From Clostridia bacterium (GTDB lineage Bacteria > Bacillota > Clostridia > Saccharofermentanales > UBA5734), in NCBI GenBank assembly GCA_018056585.1, contig JAGPFK010000056.1, positions 1 to 7,751 of the forward strand: a stretch of 7,751 nucleotides of DNA, in the 5' to 3' direction. The position numbers and the translations under genes were made by a program. This document shows positions 6,825-7,751 of the stretch, piece by piece; position 1 is the stretch's first letter; every line of letters starts with the position of its first letter. Below the pieces are notes generated by a model. It saw only the letters and a list, made by a program, of their open reading frames with translations. It was not told where the DNA came from and ran no database searches.

Positions 6825-7751
6825 ATGGCAAAAACAAAAAAGTATATGACGATGGACGGCAATGCTGCGGCCGCCTATACATCCTATGCCTTTACAGAAT
6901 TAGCGGGCATTTATCCGATTACACCCTCATCTCCCATGGCTGATTATACCGATCAGTGGGCACATGAAGGCCGCAAAAATATTTTCGGCCAAACGGTCAA
7001 TGTGATCGAAATGCAGTCAGAAGGCGGAGCTGCCGGTGTTGTCCACGGTTCTTTGGCGGCAGGCGTTCTGACGACGACTTACACGGCATCCCAGGGGCTT
7101 TTGCTGATGATCCCCAATATGTATAAGATAGCCGGGGAACTGCTGCCGGGTGTTTTTCATGTTTCAGCCCGCACCTTGGCCAGCCATGCTTTGTCGATCT
7201 TTGGGGATCATTCAGATGTGATGGCCTGCCGGCAGACGGGTTTCGCTTTGCTTTGCGCGTCCAGTGTGCAGGAGACAGCCGATCTGGCAGCTGTCGCTCA
7301 TCTGTCTGCTATTCAAGGCCGCGTTCCGTTTTTGCATTTCTTTGACGGATTCAGAACCTCACATGAAATTCAGAAAATTGAAGTCCTGGACTACGAAACG
7401 CTGGCCGGTCTTGTTGATAAGGATGCGGTTCGCGATTTTCGTGCAAGGTCTCTATATCCGGACCAGCCAATCCTGCGTGGATCCGCTCAAAATCCGGATA
7501 TTTTCTTTCAGGCCCGTGAAGCCTGTAATCCTTTTTATGAAGCATTGCCTGAGGTAGTTGCCCATTATATGGATAAAATCAGCGAGCTGACTGGACGCTG
7601 CTATAAATTGTTTCAATACTATGGTGCAAAAGATGCCGATCGCGTTATTATTTGTATGGGATCAGCCTGTGAGACCATTGAGGAAACCGTAGACTATCTG
7701 AATAACAAAGGTGAAAAGGTCGGCCTGGTTAAGGTTCATCTATACAGGCCT
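6825..7751 (+). CDS. nifJ: Pyruvate:ferredoxin (flavodoxin) oxidoreductase, N-terminal part; 3' end cut by window edge
   Basis: The open frame of 309 codons is the start of the single-chain pyruvate:ferredoxin oxidoreductase, a protein usually near 1,170-1,200 aa, so about a quarter is present. The enzyme oxidises pyruvate with CoA to acetyl-CoA and CO2 and reduces ferredoxin, using thiamine diphosphate and iron-sulfur clusters; it is oxygen-sensitive and typical of anaerobes. Visible N-terminal signatures: MDGNAAAAYTSYAFTE (10-25), YPITPSSPMADY (30-41, with the substrate-side T33), EMQSEGGAAGVVHG (62-75), TYTASQGLLLMIPNMYKIAG (85-104), FHVSAR (111-116, R116 the expected pyruvate-binding arginine), IFGDHSDVMACRQTG (125-139) and FFDGFRTSHEIQKIE. 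The piece ends inside the second structural domain (GSACETIEET, then VKVHLYRP). The ATG follows AAGGAGAG (6811-6818) by six bases. The thiamine-binding and ferredoxin-like domains lie beyond the edge, so catalytic completeness cannot be judged. Confidence 0.96.
   Translation, partial: MAKTKKYMTMDGNAAAAYTSYAFTELAGIYPITPSSPMADYTDQWAHEGRKNIFGQTVNVIEMQSEGGAAGVVHGSLAAGVLTTTYTASQGLLLMIPNMYKIAGELLPGVFHVSARTLASHALSIFGDHSDVMACRQTGFALLCASSVQETADLAAVAHLSAIQGRVPFLHFFDGFRTSHEIQKIEVLDYETLAGLVDKDAVRDFRARSLYPDQPILRGSAQNPDIFFQAREACNPFYEALPEVVAHYMDKISELTGRCYKLFQYYGAKDADRVIICMGSACETIEETVDYLNNKGEKVGLVKVHLYRP

Noticed and set aside
7264..7557. A 97-codon plus-strand frame within nifJ.
   Set aside because: It lies in another frame across well-conserved nifJ coding sequence; the nifJ frame is open throughout and carries family motifs on both sides.

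Overview
The window looks like chromosomal DNA of an anaerobic, fermentative bacterium, most likely a Clostridia-type Firmicute. This rests on G-rich Shine-Dalgarno sites, sigma-A-like promoters, a cofactor-independent phosphoglycerate mutase, a pyruvate:ferredoxin oxidoreductase and mid-range GC content. No marker gene is present, so the taxonomic call is an inference. There is no sign of a mobile element, phage gene, CRISPR array, tRNA or rRNA, and no gene-free stretch longer than about 220 bases.

Left half, minus strand (about 1-3000): a two-gene unit reading leftwards from a promoter near 2972-2999. First comes a GT2-family polyprenyl-phosphate glycosyltransferase (DPM1/GtrB/CsbB type). 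Overlapping it by 4 bases (ATGA) is a very large multi-pass membrane protein that runs off the left edge after 655 codons. The pair fits the common arrangement in which one enzyme loads a sugar onto a lipid carrier and a membrane protein (GT-C-like or flippase-like) uses it outside the membrane. That role is inferred, and the membrane protein is of unknown function.

Right half, plus strand (about 3040-7751): a central carbon block. A promoter at 3040-3068 drives one continuous gene encoding a phosphoglycerate kinase-triosephosphate isomerase fusion (651 aa), followed by a strong intrinsic terminator at 5117-5147. Next is gpmI, the cofactor-independent phosphoglycerate mutase, with a good ribosome binding site but no convincing promoter of its own. 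A promoter whose -10 box overlaps the gpmI stop codon then leads to nifJ, pyruvate:ferredoxin oxidoreductase, cut by the right edge after 309 codons.

Together the plus-strand genes cover triose-phosphate interconversion, ATP formation from 1,3-bisphosphoglycerate, 3-PG to 2-PG isomerisation, and oxidation of pyruvate to acetyl-CoA with reduced ferredoxin. Enolase, pyruvate kinase and GAPDH are not in the window. The most notable item is the PGK-TPI fusion, a known but uncommon architecture best known from Thermotoga. I do not see an undescribed defence or mobile system here; the most open question is the function of the large membrane protein.
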